Assembly: GCA_021162805.1 (NCBI GenBank)
Contig: JAGGXZ010000103.1
Coordinates: 1 to 50,881, forward strand
Direction of reading: 5' to 3'
From: Candidatus Poribacteria bacterium
GTDB lineage: Bacteria; Poribacteria; WGA-4E; B28-G17
DNA: 50,881 bases
The notes under the pieces are model-generated. The model searched no databases and was not told the origin of the DNA. It saw only the letters and a list, made by a program, of their open reading frames with translations. The translations under genes and the position numbers were made by a program. Numbering within the stretch: the stretch's first letter is position 1; every line of letters begins with the position of its first letter. Shown in pieces: positions 37,009 to 44,467 of the stretch.

Positions 37009-37037
37009 TGACGTTGAGGGGCGGGTTATAGTATAAT
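37009..37037 (+). promoter_or_regulatory. Promoter of the deacetylase-like gene
   Basis: CTGACG (37009-37014), 17 bp, perfect TATAAT (37032-37037). Transcription from about 37044 leaves a leader of about 13 nt that is almost entirely the ribosome site GGAGGTGA before ATG 37058. An upstream in-frame ATG at 37046 sits at the predicted transcript 5' end. Confidence 0.6.
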
Positions 37038-37057
37038 CTTGGGAGATGGAGGTGACC

Positions 37058-38278
37058 ATGGTAACGTATAGCCCCCTGATCGTTATACCGTCCGATATCC
37101 CACAGTCCGCCATCACGATTGTCAGGAAGATCGCCAGAGCCTTTCACCTTCACGGAATACCCATGACATGGGCGCTGTATGCTCAATTTCCCAGGCTGAT
37201 AGCCCTGGATATCAACCGATGGCATGACAGGTTCGGCGATGACGTGATCATGATGATCGACCTCGAACCGATCATGGACCCGAACGTCAACCCGCTTGAT
37301 CCGAGATCGGTCGCCGAGGAGTCGGTCAGGCTGAGGGAGATCCTGCCGAAGCTGCTTGCCGAGGGGCGAGGGAGACTTCAAGAGGAGATGCCGTGGGCCG
37401 AGGTTACGGTCGCCGGAGCAGGTTTGAAGAACGCCGAGCTGCTCTTCGCCCTCAGGGAAACGGGCTTTATAGGTCTATGGGGATACGATCATCTCTCGGA
37501 AAGGGATGGCCCCGCGCCGTTCGGCCCGTTCCTCATCTCGGAGGACTCCCCCGTATCGACGTATCCCCCCTCTTCAAAACCGCTCTTAGGATTGCCGAGG
37601 TCCTCCGTCCGGCTCAACGATCTGATCCGGAGAAGGCTGCCGGGTGACCCGCTCTCCCAATGTTTATGGGCCCTCGATCAGCACATCAAAAGCGCTGGAT
37701 GGAACGCCTTCATGCCTTTCATCCATGAGCTGGATATCGAGGAATACGGTGAGATCGCAACCGATTATGCCGAGGACCTGGAGATCTTCCTGAGAGAGCT
37801 TAAGGATAGAGGCGTCGATTTCGTCACTCTACCGAAGATCGCATCGGGTCCTCAGCTTAACCCGGAGATGGCCTCCACGATCTACCTGCTGGCCGAGGAG
37901 GAGCGTGAGCTAAGGAAGATCCTGTTCTATCACGACTCCTCCTGTAGGATGAGATTTGAAGGGGACGAGATCACCCCCGTTGAGATCAGAGATTACACGA
38001 CCCCATACAACCGTTCTCACACCGATTTCCTATGCAGGAGGATGCCGGAGCTGCTGAGATTCTCGACCGGCAGGGAGAGGGAGAAACTCGTGATGCTCAT
38101 TGAGGTGAAATCGGACGGAAAAATCCCCTATGCCCTCGCCGTATGGGGCGATTTCAGAGGGTTGAAGGTGAAGGAGACGAACGTCGGGCAGGTCTCCCTC
38201 TTAGGCGATCATCTCCTCTTCCTGCGTATGGCGCTTATCCCCGGCACCAACTCCTTTAAGATCGTGCTGACCATATAG
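37058..38278 (+). CDS. Polysaccharide deacetylase-like protein of unknown function
   Basis: A 406-residue soluble protein. The N-terminal half resembles NodB/GH57-type (alpha/beta) barrels that begin with a strand ending in a polar site: LIVIPSDIPQSAITIVRKIA, IPMTWALYAQFPRLI, NRWHDRFGDDVIMMIDL (His and Asp expected near the metal). A second part carries HELDIEEYGEIATDYAED and FVTLPKIA. The C-terminal 120 residues are beta-rich. A carbohydrate deacetylase or related hydrolase is plausible but the usual H-x3-H motif is not clear. It is monocistronic. Confidence 0.5.
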   Translation: MVTYSPLIVIPSDIPQSAITIVRKIARAFHLHGIPMTWALYAQFPRLIALDINRWHDRFGDDVIMMIDLEPIMDPNVNPLDPRSVAEESVRLREILPKLLAEGRGRLQEEMPWAEVTVAGAGLKNAELLFALRETGFIGLWGYDHLSERDGPAPFGPFLISEDSPVSTYPPSSKPLLGLPRSSVRLNDLIRRRLPGDPLSQCLWALDQHIKSAGWNAFMPFIHELDIEEYGEIATDYAEDLEIFLRELKDRGVDFVTLPKIASGPQLNPEMASTIYLLAEEERELRKILFYHDSSCRMRFEGDEITPVEIRDYTTPYNRSHTDFLCRRMPELLRFSTGREREKLVMLIEVKSDGKIPYALAVWGDFRGLKVKETNVGQVSLLGDHLLFLRMALIPGTNSFKIVLTI

Positions 38279-38283
38279 ATCTC

Positions 38284-40482
38284 TCACCTCATGATGACGA
38301 GCTTACGAACGTCGAAATAGGAGGGGGTTCTGATCGAATAGAAGTATACCCCTGAGGCCACCCTTTCCCCCCTCTCATCCCTTCCATCCCAATATGCCGC
38401 CTTACCTTTGGTCAGATAGGCTCCGGCCCTCAGGTATCCCAGATCCAGCCTTCTCACAAGGCCGCCCGATAGGTCGTATATCTCGACGATCACCCTGCCG
38501 TCCTCAGATATGGAGAAGGGTATCCACGTCTCGGGATTGGCGGGATTGGGGAAGTTCTGTCCCAGCCAGCTCTTAAGACCGCCCCAGCGTGTGATCAGCT
38601 TCCCCTTCGGATCGACCTCCCACGCTTTGGGAATCCTCCACACGAGAATCGTCCCCTTAGGGGTGCTCACGGCGAGGAGCTGTCTATCGGGGCTGAAGGC
38701 GATAACGCCCGTTCTCACGTCGCCTATCCTCAGTTTGGCTATCACCCTCTCCTCCATCACCTTCCACACCCTCAGCGTATCCCCTTTGTATCGCTCCAGT
38801 ATCAGGAAATCCCCATCAGGGTAGCTTATAAGCGAGCTGCCGATGAAATCCGCGACGGGGCTCTCGAGGATCTTCACGATCTCCCCGCTCCTCAGATCCC
38901 ACACCACCACGCTCATCTTGGAGGCTGATGCTAGGGATCTCCCGTACGAGCCGAATTCGATCCCCTTTATCAGTTCGACCTCCCATCCCCTTTCAAGCCT
39001 GGCTATCCTCTTCCCTGTGGCGATATCCCAGATCAGGACCGTCTGCTGTTCGCCGATCACACCGCCCATTCCGGCGGCGAGCAATCTGCCATCCGGGCTG
39101 ATGGCGGCATCATAGGTTTTATAATCCCACGTTCCGATCTCCTCCAGATCCCCCAACCTGAGCACTTTTATCACACCACTCCACGTGTTTATGAGAAGGA
39201 GAAGCTTGCCGTCGGGACTGAGCTTGATCCTGCTTGCGCTCATAAGATGGCCCTTGTGGATCACATCACCATGGAGCAGCTCCTGCATCGTCTCGGCGTC
39301 CCAGATCCTCACCCTTCCCTGGCCCGCCCCTATCAGCCGTTCGCCGTCGGGGGTGAAGGCGAGGGCGTATATCTCCCAGCTATTTCCGAATCTCCTCAAC
39401 AGCCTTCCGGTTCCCAGATCCCAGAGCAGCCCTCCGTTGCGACTTGTGGCGAGGATCTTATCGTCCGGGCTGATGGCGAGATATGAGGTCCATGTGATGA
39501 AGCCCTCGATCCTGCCCCTTATCTCCCACGTCCTGGCATCCCCTATCAGCACGACATCCTCTTTCCTTATGGCGACCTTTCTCCCATCAGGGCTGAATGA
39601 GACGTCGCCGGATTTATCCATGCCTATGGTTTTAACCGGCTGATACGTCCTCAGATCCCATATCTTGAGCTCCGTTACGTCGCTGCATATGATGGAGCGG
39701 CCGTCGGGTAGGAACTTTAAAAGGAGGATCCCGCCGTTGGAGGCCTTCCAGGAGTGGATCACCCTGCCGGTTTCGAGGTCACATAGGATGATCTTGCCCG
39801 ACCAATCGCCGATCGCCAGAAGCTTCCCGTCGGGGCTGAACGAGATCGGCGGGAAATAGAAGGATATGCCTCCGCCGACCAGAACTCTCTGCTCAACCTT
39901 AAACCTCCAGACCAGGTTTCCGCTCCTCGCGTTCCACACGCGCACGATGTCCCCCAGACCGGATGTGGCGAGGAATCTCCCATCGGGGCTGAAGAGTACA
40001 CAGCTCACCGACTTGAGAAAGGGCGGCAGATCGATCTCCTTCTCCCCCGTTTTGACGTTCCATATGGATACGGTGTTATCCTTGTAGTTAGAGAGGGCGA
40101 TGTGTTCCCCGTCGGGGCTGTATGAGATGGCGTTGACCGAGAACTCGCCCAGATCCAACGTCCTGAGCTCCTTGTTCTGCCTAACGTCCCAGAACCTCAC
40201 CCTTCCATCCTCGGCTAGGGCGATCAGGCTTCCGTCGGGGCTGATATCGAACGTCCGGCCAACCCCCTTCGCCTCGATAAAATCCTTCTCCTGAAGGGTC
40301 TCGGGATCGTACAGCCATATACCCATCGTGGTGCTTACGGCGATGTAGGAGTTATCGGGTGAGAAGACGACTTTGAGAAGCCTTCCCTTGCTCAGTTCCA
40401 GGAAGGGTTCCTGAACCTCCCCCCAGGCGGCGAATGCTGTCAAAATGAGGATCACCAGGCATGAGGGACGAAGACACCTCAC
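38284..40482 (-). CDS. Secreted WD40 beta-propeller protein with FlgD-like C-terminal module
   Basis: A 732-residue exported protein. The N-terminus (LVILILTAFAAWG) is a signal peptide. Residues 30-635 consist of about fourteen WD40-type repeats, recognisable by recurring FSPDG..LA and IWD/VWD motifs (FSPDNSYIAVST, WLYDPET; YSPDGEHIALSN, IWNVKTG; and so on), probably folding as two propellers. The last 90 residues hold GQNFPNPANPETWIPF, DGRVIVEIYDLSGGLVRRL and AAYWDGRDERGERVASGVYF, a FlgD-Ig-like module common in Poribacteria and in secretion/cell-surface proteins. The GTG start is preceded by GGTGAG. The propellers probably bind proteins or glycans outside the cell. Confidence 0.85.
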   Translation of the reverse strand: MRCLRPSCLVILILTAFAAWGEVQEPFLELSKGRLLKVVFSPDNSYIAVSTTMGIWLYDPETLQEKDFIEAKGVGRTFDISPDGSLIALAEDGRVRFWDVRQNKELRTLDLGEFSVNAISYSPDGEHIALSNYKDNTVSIWNVKTGEKEIDLPPFLKSVSCVLFSPDGRFLATSGLGDIVRVWNARSGNLVWRFKVEQRVLVGGGISFYFPPISFSPDGKLLAIGDWSGKIILCDLETGRVIHSWKASNGGILLLKFLPDGRSIICSDVTELKIWDLRTYQPVKTIGMDKSGDVSFSPDGRKVAIRKEDVVLIGDARTWEIRGRIEGFITWTSYLAISPDDKILATSRNGGLLWDLGTGRLLRRFGNSWEIYALAFTPDGERLIGAGQGRVRIWDAETMQELLHGDVIHKGHLMSASRIKLSPDGKLLLLINTWSGVIKVLRLGDLEEIGTWDYKTYDAAISPDGRLLAAGMGGVIGEQQTVLIWDIATGKRIARLERGWEVELIKGIEFGSYGRSLASASKMSVVVWDLRSGEIVKILESPVADFIGSSLISYPDGDFLILERYKGDTLRVWKVMEERVIAKLRIGDVRTGVIAFSPDRQLLAVSTPKGTILVWRIPKAWEVDPKGKLITRWGGLKSWLGQNFPNPANPETWIPFSISEDGRVIVEIYDLSGGLVRRLDLGYLRAGAYLTKGKAAYWDGRDERGERVASGVYFYSIRTPSYFDVRKLVIMR

Positions 40483-40544
40483 ATCAGCTCACCCCTCTTC
40501 CCATGGATATGGAATTATGATATAACTTCTTCGAAGCTGAGATA

Positions 40545-40573
40545 ATGATACGGCGATCGAAGTTCTAAGTCAA
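40545..40573 (-). promoter_or_regulatory. Possible promoter of the WD40 gene
   Basis: Minus-strand TTGACT (40573-40568), 17 bp, TATCAT (40550-40545), about 60 bp upstream of the GTG start. I found no equally good plus-strand promoter for cas6 in the same gap. Confidence 0.45.
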
Positions 40574-40598
40574 CATTTGATGGTAAGGGGTCAAAGCC

Positions 40599-41339
40599 AT
40601 GCGATTGAAGGTGGTTTTTAACTTCAGCGGCCGGATCTTTCTCCCCTGGAACTACCTGGATTACCTGAAGGGCATGTTCTACGAGGTGATGATGAGGGGA
40701 GATCCAGAGGTGGCGAGGTTCGCCCATGAGGAGGGATTTCAATCGGAGGGAAAGCGGTATAAGCTGTTCACCTTCTCCCTGCTTTATCCGAGGCACAAGA
40801 AGAGGCGATCTGACGGACTCATCATGTGGGGCGAGGTCAACTGGTTTTTCTCCTCCCCGATCCCCGGGATCGTTGAGGCGTTCGCCGCCGGGATGTTGAT
40901 GGAGGGGCAGGTCAAGCTAGGAAGGGCAAGGTGTGACCTCGCCCGAGTTGAGGTGATGCCCGCGCCGGAGTTTTCAGAGGAGATGAACTTCAGGACGCTT
41001 TCCCCCATAGTCGCCTCAACGGGTCAGAGGAGCAGGGATAAGTTCGGCAAGGTCTTCCTCAACCCTGATGATCCTGACTTCCGAAGGGTATTGACCGAAA
41101 ATCTGGTCAGGAAATACAAGGCCCTTTTCGGTGAGGAACCGGAAGGTGAAGTCGAGATCGAACCGTGCGAGCCTTATAAATCTAAGCTCTTCAACGTCAG
41201 CGGGACAAATGTGCGGGGATATGAGATGCGACTGAAGCTGAAAGGCGATCTCACCCTCATAAAGCTCGCCTATGAGGCCGGATTGGGGGAGAGAGACGGC
41301 CAGGGATTCGGCATGATTGTCGTCGATTTAAGGAGGTGA
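40599..41339 (+). CDS. cas6: CRISPR RNA-processing endoribonuclease Cas6
   Basis: Cas6 cuts pre-crRNA within repeats. The 246-residue protein starts RLKVVFNFSGRIFLPWNYLD, carries a His in VARFAHEEGF that could be catalytic, the central segment GRARCDLARVEVMPAPEF, the KxxLFNVSG-type strand and the C-terminal Gly-rich loop AGLGERDGQGFGMI diagnostic for Cas6 RAMP proteins. It is intact. It lies about 3 kb upstream of cas8, separated by non-cas genes, and is followed 6 bp later by a conserved unknown gene. Together with Cst1-type cas8 and cas7 it fits the I-B (Tneap) layout. Confidence 0.85.
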   Translation: MRLKVVFNFSGRIFLPWNYLDYLKGMFYEVMMRGDPEVARFAHEEGFQSEGKRYKLFTFSLLYPRHKKRRSDGLIMWGEVNWFFSSPIPGIVEAFAAGMLMEGQVKLGRARCDLARVEVMPAPEFSEEMNFRTLSPIVASTGQRSRDKFGKVFLNPDDPDFRRVLTENLVRKYKALFGEEPEGEVEIEPCEPYKSKLFNVSGTNVRGYEMRLKLKGDLTLIKLAYEAGLGERDGQGFGMIVVDLRR

Positions 41340-41345
41340 TGAGAA

Positions 41346-42020
41346 ATGGCCAGGAGTGAGGCGAGGCGACAGAAGAAGCTGATGAAAAAGAGACGGAAGG
41401 ATAAAATGAGGAGGAAGAGGAAACAGGGGATATTTCCGGATATCTCCAAGACGAAGATGATCCTCAACGCCCGCGAGTATCCGATACATGAGTGCCTGAT
41501 AAACTCCTCATGGCGGGAACAGGGCATAGCCAGCATACTGCTTTCGCGCAGACAGCTCGATGGCAGGATCGTCTTCGGTTTATATCTCGTGGACATATTC
41601 TGCCTCGGCTTGAAGGATACCTTCTGTAACGCGGATGTCTCCCTTCTAACCTATGAAAGGGAGGTGAAGCCCAGGGCTTATTCGGCGGACGAACCGGTTG
41701 AATGTCCCATCCCACTGGCTCATTCCATCATCTACGGCGGCATAGAATACGCCGAAAGGCTCGGATTTAAGCCGCATAGGGATTTCAAGCTCTCAAAGCA
41801 CATCCTCGAAGAGCCGGATAAGATCGAGAGGGTGGAGGTGGAGTTCGGGAAAGACGGCAAGCCGTTTTATATCTCAGGACCCCACGACGATCTTAGGAGG
41901 ATCAAGAACGTCATAAAGCAGTTGGAGGAGAGAGTTGGATCGGGTAACTACGAGGTTCTCATCCGCCTAGGGGATGAAACAGAGGTGATGGAGCTTTTGA
42001 AGGATCCGGAGGAGACGTGA
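41346..42020 (+). CDS. Conserved protein of unknown function next to cas6
   Basis: A 224-residue protein. The first 30 residues are extremely basic (ARRQKKLMKKRRKDKMRRKR), suggesting nucleic-acid or ribosome contact. Then come segments that look strongly conserved: EYPIHECLINSSWREQGIAS, GRIVFGLYLVDIFCLGLKDT and AHSIIYGGIEYAERLGFKPH, and later EFGKDGKPFYISGPHDD. I have seen similar sequences in many bacterial genomes as unnamed proteins but know no function. It is coupled to cas6 (6-bp gap) and overlaps the following CARF remnant region, so it may be co-expressed with the CRISPR locus or only an incidental neighbour. Confidence 0.6.
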   Translation: MARSEARRQKKLMKKRRKDKMRRKRKQGIFPDISKTKMILNAREYPIHECLINSSWREQGIASILLSRRQLDGRIVFGLYLVDIFCLGLKDTFCNADVSLLTYEREVKPRAYSADEPVECPIPLAHSIIYGGIEYAERLGFKPHRDFKLSKHILEEPDKIERVEVEFGKDGKPFYISGPHDDLRRIKNVIKQLEERVGSGNYEVLIRLGDETEVMELLKDPEET

Positions 42021-42022
42021 GG

Positions 42023-42313
42023 ATGACGGGCGAATCCCTCATCGCCACCTTGGGCATTCAACCTCAGGTGGTGACGCTGGTGCTGGATGAGCTTAGGAGG
42101 AGGGGATTTGGGATCGGGCGTGTGGCGGTGATCCACACCGACGATTCCAAAGAGCCGATGAGAGGCTGCGTCTCCAGGCTCAGGACGGAGTTTGAGGTTC
42201 ACTACTCCGCTCCTGAACAGCTTGAGGCAGAGTTTATCCCCATCGATGGGATCACCGACATCTTAACGGAGGAGGATGCGGGGGTTGAGCCGAGCTGCCA
42301 ACGGAATGATTAA
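42023..42313 (+). pseudogene. Truncated CARF-domain protein (NE0113/Csx-type ring-nuclease-like)
   Basis: The 96 or 98 codons begin LIATLGIQPQVVTLVLDELR, GFGIGRVAVIHTDD, the first two strands of a CARF domain of the NE0113/Csm6-related family that senses or degrades cyclic oligoadenylate. It continues to EFIPIDGITDILTEEDA, where full-length relatives go on for over 100 residues, then ends abruptly (GVEPSCQRND). The rest of the domain is missing. GTG 42017 and ATG 42023 are both possible starts. The mntA gene begins 18 bp later, so the distal half was probably replaced or deleted. Confidence 0.65.
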
Positions 42314-42331
42314 GAAGCTGAGGTAAACATC

Positions 42332-42769
42332 ATGCCGAAACGACGAACAATCATTGAGGAGATCAAAGACGTCCTGGAAGCTCAGGATTTCGTCGAGTTT
42401 GCTCTCCTCTTCGGCTCCTTTGCCAGGGGAAGACAAACCCCGCTCAGCGATGTTGATATAGGCATTTATCTCTCCCGACCGGTTGACCTCTTGACCTTGG
42501 GGCGGTTGATAGCAGAATTGGAGCGGATCACCGGTAGAAGCGTCGATGCTCTGGTTTTAAACGACCTTCCGGCCAGAAATCCCGATATAGCATATCAGGC
42601 CATCTCATCGGGGGAAATCATCACGTGCAAAGATCCATCGGCATATGTGAGCTTTAAAACCAGGGCTATCTTGAGATACCTGGATACGGCATATTTACGG
42701 GATATGGTGAGCAGGGCGTTTATGGAAAGGCTGAGAAATAACAGATTTGGGGAGAGAAGCCATGCTTGA
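42332..42769 (+). CDS. mntA: MntA-like nucleotidyltransferase antitoxin
   Basis: A 145-residue minimal nucleotidyltransferase with ALLFGSFARGRQTPLSDVDI (Gly28-Ser29, Asp40, Asp42) and a third acid in RSVDALVLNDLP. In MntA-HepT systems this enzyme transfers AMP groups to a Tyr of the HEPN toxin and so silences it. The C-terminal helix FKTRAILRYLDTAYLRDMVS is typical. Its last 8 bp overlap hepT, the conserved order for this module. It stands between a CARF remnant and a second CARF remnant within the CRISPR locus. Confidence 0.88.
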   Translation: MPKRRTIIEEIKDVLEAQDFVEFALLFGSFARGRQTPLSDVDIGIYLSRPVDLLTLGRLIAELERITGRSVDALVLNDLPARNPDIAYQAISSGEIITCKDPSAYVSFKTRAILRYLDTAYLRDMVSRAFMERLRNNRFGERSHA

Positions 42770-43175
42770 GCGTCTCCAAAGACTCGAGGAGAACATCCTC
42801 CAGTTGCGCCGTTTTCGGGAGATTCACCGTGAAGAGGATGTGAGCAAGGACCGCCATCTTGAATGGGCACTGCGATATGGCTTACTGGAGGCGATTCAGA
42901 TTGTGATCGACGTGAGCTGTTACCTTATTAGCCGGGACAACTTAGGCGCTCCCTCTTCATATAGTGAATGCATTGAATTACTCCAACAGGCAGGATACAT
43001 TGATGATTCCCTCGCTGATATCCTGCTGGGGATGGTCGGTCTGCGTAACATTCTTGTGCACGAATACATCCGTGTCGATGTACAAAGGCTGTATAGCCTG
43101 CTGGACAGAATAGACGATTTCAGCGCTTTCGTCCGGGAAGTCGTCCCTTATCTCACTCAGAAGGATAGCATTTGA
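42762..43175 (+). CDS. hepT: HepT-like HEPN ribonuclease toxin (DUF86)
   Basis: A 137-residue helical HEPN protein. The catalytic RX4HXY motif is present as LRNILVHEYI (Arg95, His100, Tyr102), and the rest (RYGLLEAIQIVIDVSCYLIS, YSECIELLQQAGYIDDSLAD) is typical DUF86. HepT cuts RNA, including tRNA 3' ends, when not AMPylated by MntA. ATG 42762 is chosen with GGGGAGAG upstream and overlapping mntA. All key residues of both partners are intact, so this pair is likely functional even though the surrounding CRISPR locus is damaged. Confidence 0.9.
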   Translation: MLERLQRLEENILQLRRFREIHREEDVSKDRHLEWALRYGLLEAIQIVIDVSCYLISRDNLGAPSSYSECIELLQQAGYIDDSLADILLGMVGLRNILVHEYIRVDVQRLYSLLDRIDDFSAFVREVVPYLTQKDSI

Positions 43176-43190
43176 GGGGGGGAAACAAAA

Positions 43191-43327
43191 ATGGGAAGAA
43201 TCCCGATCTCCATGTTGGGCGAAAGACCAGCGGTAGTGGTGGAAACCATTGACCGCCTTAAGGTGGATGGGGTTAGGGCGTGCAGCCCGGGAAGATAGAA
43301 CGCTGGTTGGAGAGGGAGGTGTGCTGA
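43191..43327 (+). pseudogene. Internally deleted CARF-domain gene: N- and C-terminal ends only
   Basis: A good ribosome site (GAGGGGGGG) and ATG 43191 open a frame reading ISMLGERPAVVVETIDRLK, the first strand and helix of CARF proteins (the LGxxPAVVTETID pattern). It stops at TAG 43296 after 35 codons. In another frame the following bases read QPGKIERWLEREVC and stop at 43325-43327, 3 bp before the next ATG, as the natural end of a gene in an operon would. The middle several hundred base pairs appear to be deleted. This is inference from the two ends. Confidence 0.5.
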
Positions 43328-43330
43328 GCC

Positions 43331-43576
43331 ATGAAGGCCCTTTCTGAGAAATTGCAGAAGATCGGCGGCAAGCTCAGAAGCCTCTCCCGTTCCCTCCATC
43401 TGAGCCGTCCTCGGGAGGTGATGCTGCATTCTAATGATCTTATCCCGATGCTTGAGGATGTGACGTTGGAAGCTCAAAGATGGGCGAAACCTTTCGCCGT
43501 CATCCTGGTGAATAAAATCGAACGACAGGTGTAGAAGATCGTAGAGCATCTGCGAGTGTTCTTGGACGAGAGGTGA
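43331..43576 (+). pseudogene. Small unknown frame with in-frame TAG
   Basis: A 67-codon frame starts at ATG 43331 with GGGAGGTG nine bases upstream. It reads LSEKLQKIGGKLRSLSRSLH, then DLIPMLEDVTLEAQRWAKPF and AVILVNKIERQV before TAG 43532-43534. The same frame continues beyond the stop (KIVEHLRVFLDER) to TGA 43574-43576, so a nonsense mutation or a truncated gene is likely. The part ARRY-GRPF-like in GGDEF domains is vaguely recalled by EAQRWAKPFAVILV, but this is too weak for a call. Confidence 0.35.
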
Positions 43577-43596
43577 TACCTTGAGGAGGTCTATTG

Positions 43597-44454
43597 ATGG
43601 GAACAGATGAACTTGCGAAGTTAAAGTCGGCGTTATCCGAGATCTGTCAGAAACACGGGGTAGCGGTTTGTTACCTCTTCGGATCGTCAGCGCAGGGATT
43701 CGATGATCGGCTAAGCGATGTTGATATCGCCGTGGTGTTCTCCGATGAGCCGGGTGATGATTGGCTGGAACGGTGGTCGAGGCTCTCGGAGGAGATTGAA
43801 AAGGTCATAGCACCGAAGGAGCTAGATCTGGTCCTCCTTCAGCGCGCTCCCCTTTTACTGCAATGGCAGGTCATCTCGAAGGGGGAAGTGCTTTATTGTG
43901 CTGATGAGCTGTTCCGCATCACCTTCGAGGAGCGAATCGTCGGCGAATGGCTGGATTTCTCGGGATGGTTGAAGCGATTTCACGACGAGATGGTCGAGGG
44001 TATCCTGGGTATGAGTGGGGTGATGCTCGATCGAAATGTTCTGCTCACCCAGCTTTCTTTCGTTCAGCAAGCGCATCGCCGACTTGAGCGGTTGGCACAA
44101 CTGGACGAGGAGGCGTTTCTCGCCAATGAAGATAACATAGACGTAGCCCAGAGCAGGCTTCGTATAGCCGCCGAGGCAGCGACTGATATGGGGAGACATA
44201 TCATCGCCCGGATGGGGTGGGGCACGCCGATCAGTTATCCGGACGTATTCGTCCGTCTGGCAATACATGGAGTCTTATCGTCATCGCTTGCTCGGCGAAT
44301 GGGGGAACCGGTTCGTTTCCGCAATATTTTGGTTCATCGCTATCCCCTTGTTACTCCAGAGGAGCTATATCGGCATGTTAGACGCCATCTCACCGATATC
44401 GGCGATTTCATTTATGAGATAACCTCTTACCTGCGAGATCAAGGGATGTGTTGA
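43597..44454 (+). CDS. Single-chain MNT-HEPN fusion protein
   Basis: A 285-residue protein joining both halves of a MntA/HepT module. Residues 1-110 are a minimal nucleotidyltransferase: CYLFGSSAQGFDDRLSDVDI with Ser31-type GS motif at about 29-30 and Asp41/Asp43, plus ELDLVLLQRAPLLL for the third acid. Residues 120-285 are a DUF86 HEPN domain ending with the RX4HXY motif RNILVHRYP (Arg242, His247, Tyr249). Both active sites look intact. GAGGAGGT precedes ATG 43597; the in-frame TTG just upstream is rejected. The stop is 14 bp before cas8, so it may be co-transcribed with the cas genes. A self-controlled toxin is the natural hypothesis. Confidence 0.82.
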   Translation: MGTDELAKLKSALSEICQKHGVAVCYLFGSSAQGFDDRLSDVDIAVVFSDEPGDDWLERWSRLSEEIEKVIAPKELDLVLLQRAPLLLQWQVISKGEVLYCADELFRITFEERIVGEWLDFSGWLKRFHDEMVEGILGMSGVMLDRNVLLTQLSFVQQAHRRLERLAQLDEEAFLANEDNIDVAQSRLRIAAEAATDMGRHIIARMGWGTPISYPDVFVRLAIHGVLSSSLARRMGEPVRFRNILVHRYPLVTPEELYRHVRRHLTDIGDFIYEITSYLRDQGMC

Positions 44455-44467
44455 AGGAGGTATCACC

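Noticed and set aside
43331-43534. GGDEF/Cas10-palm remnant
   Set aside because: Only a vague similarity in about 20 residues; no GGDD or GGDEF signature follows, so no function is assigned.
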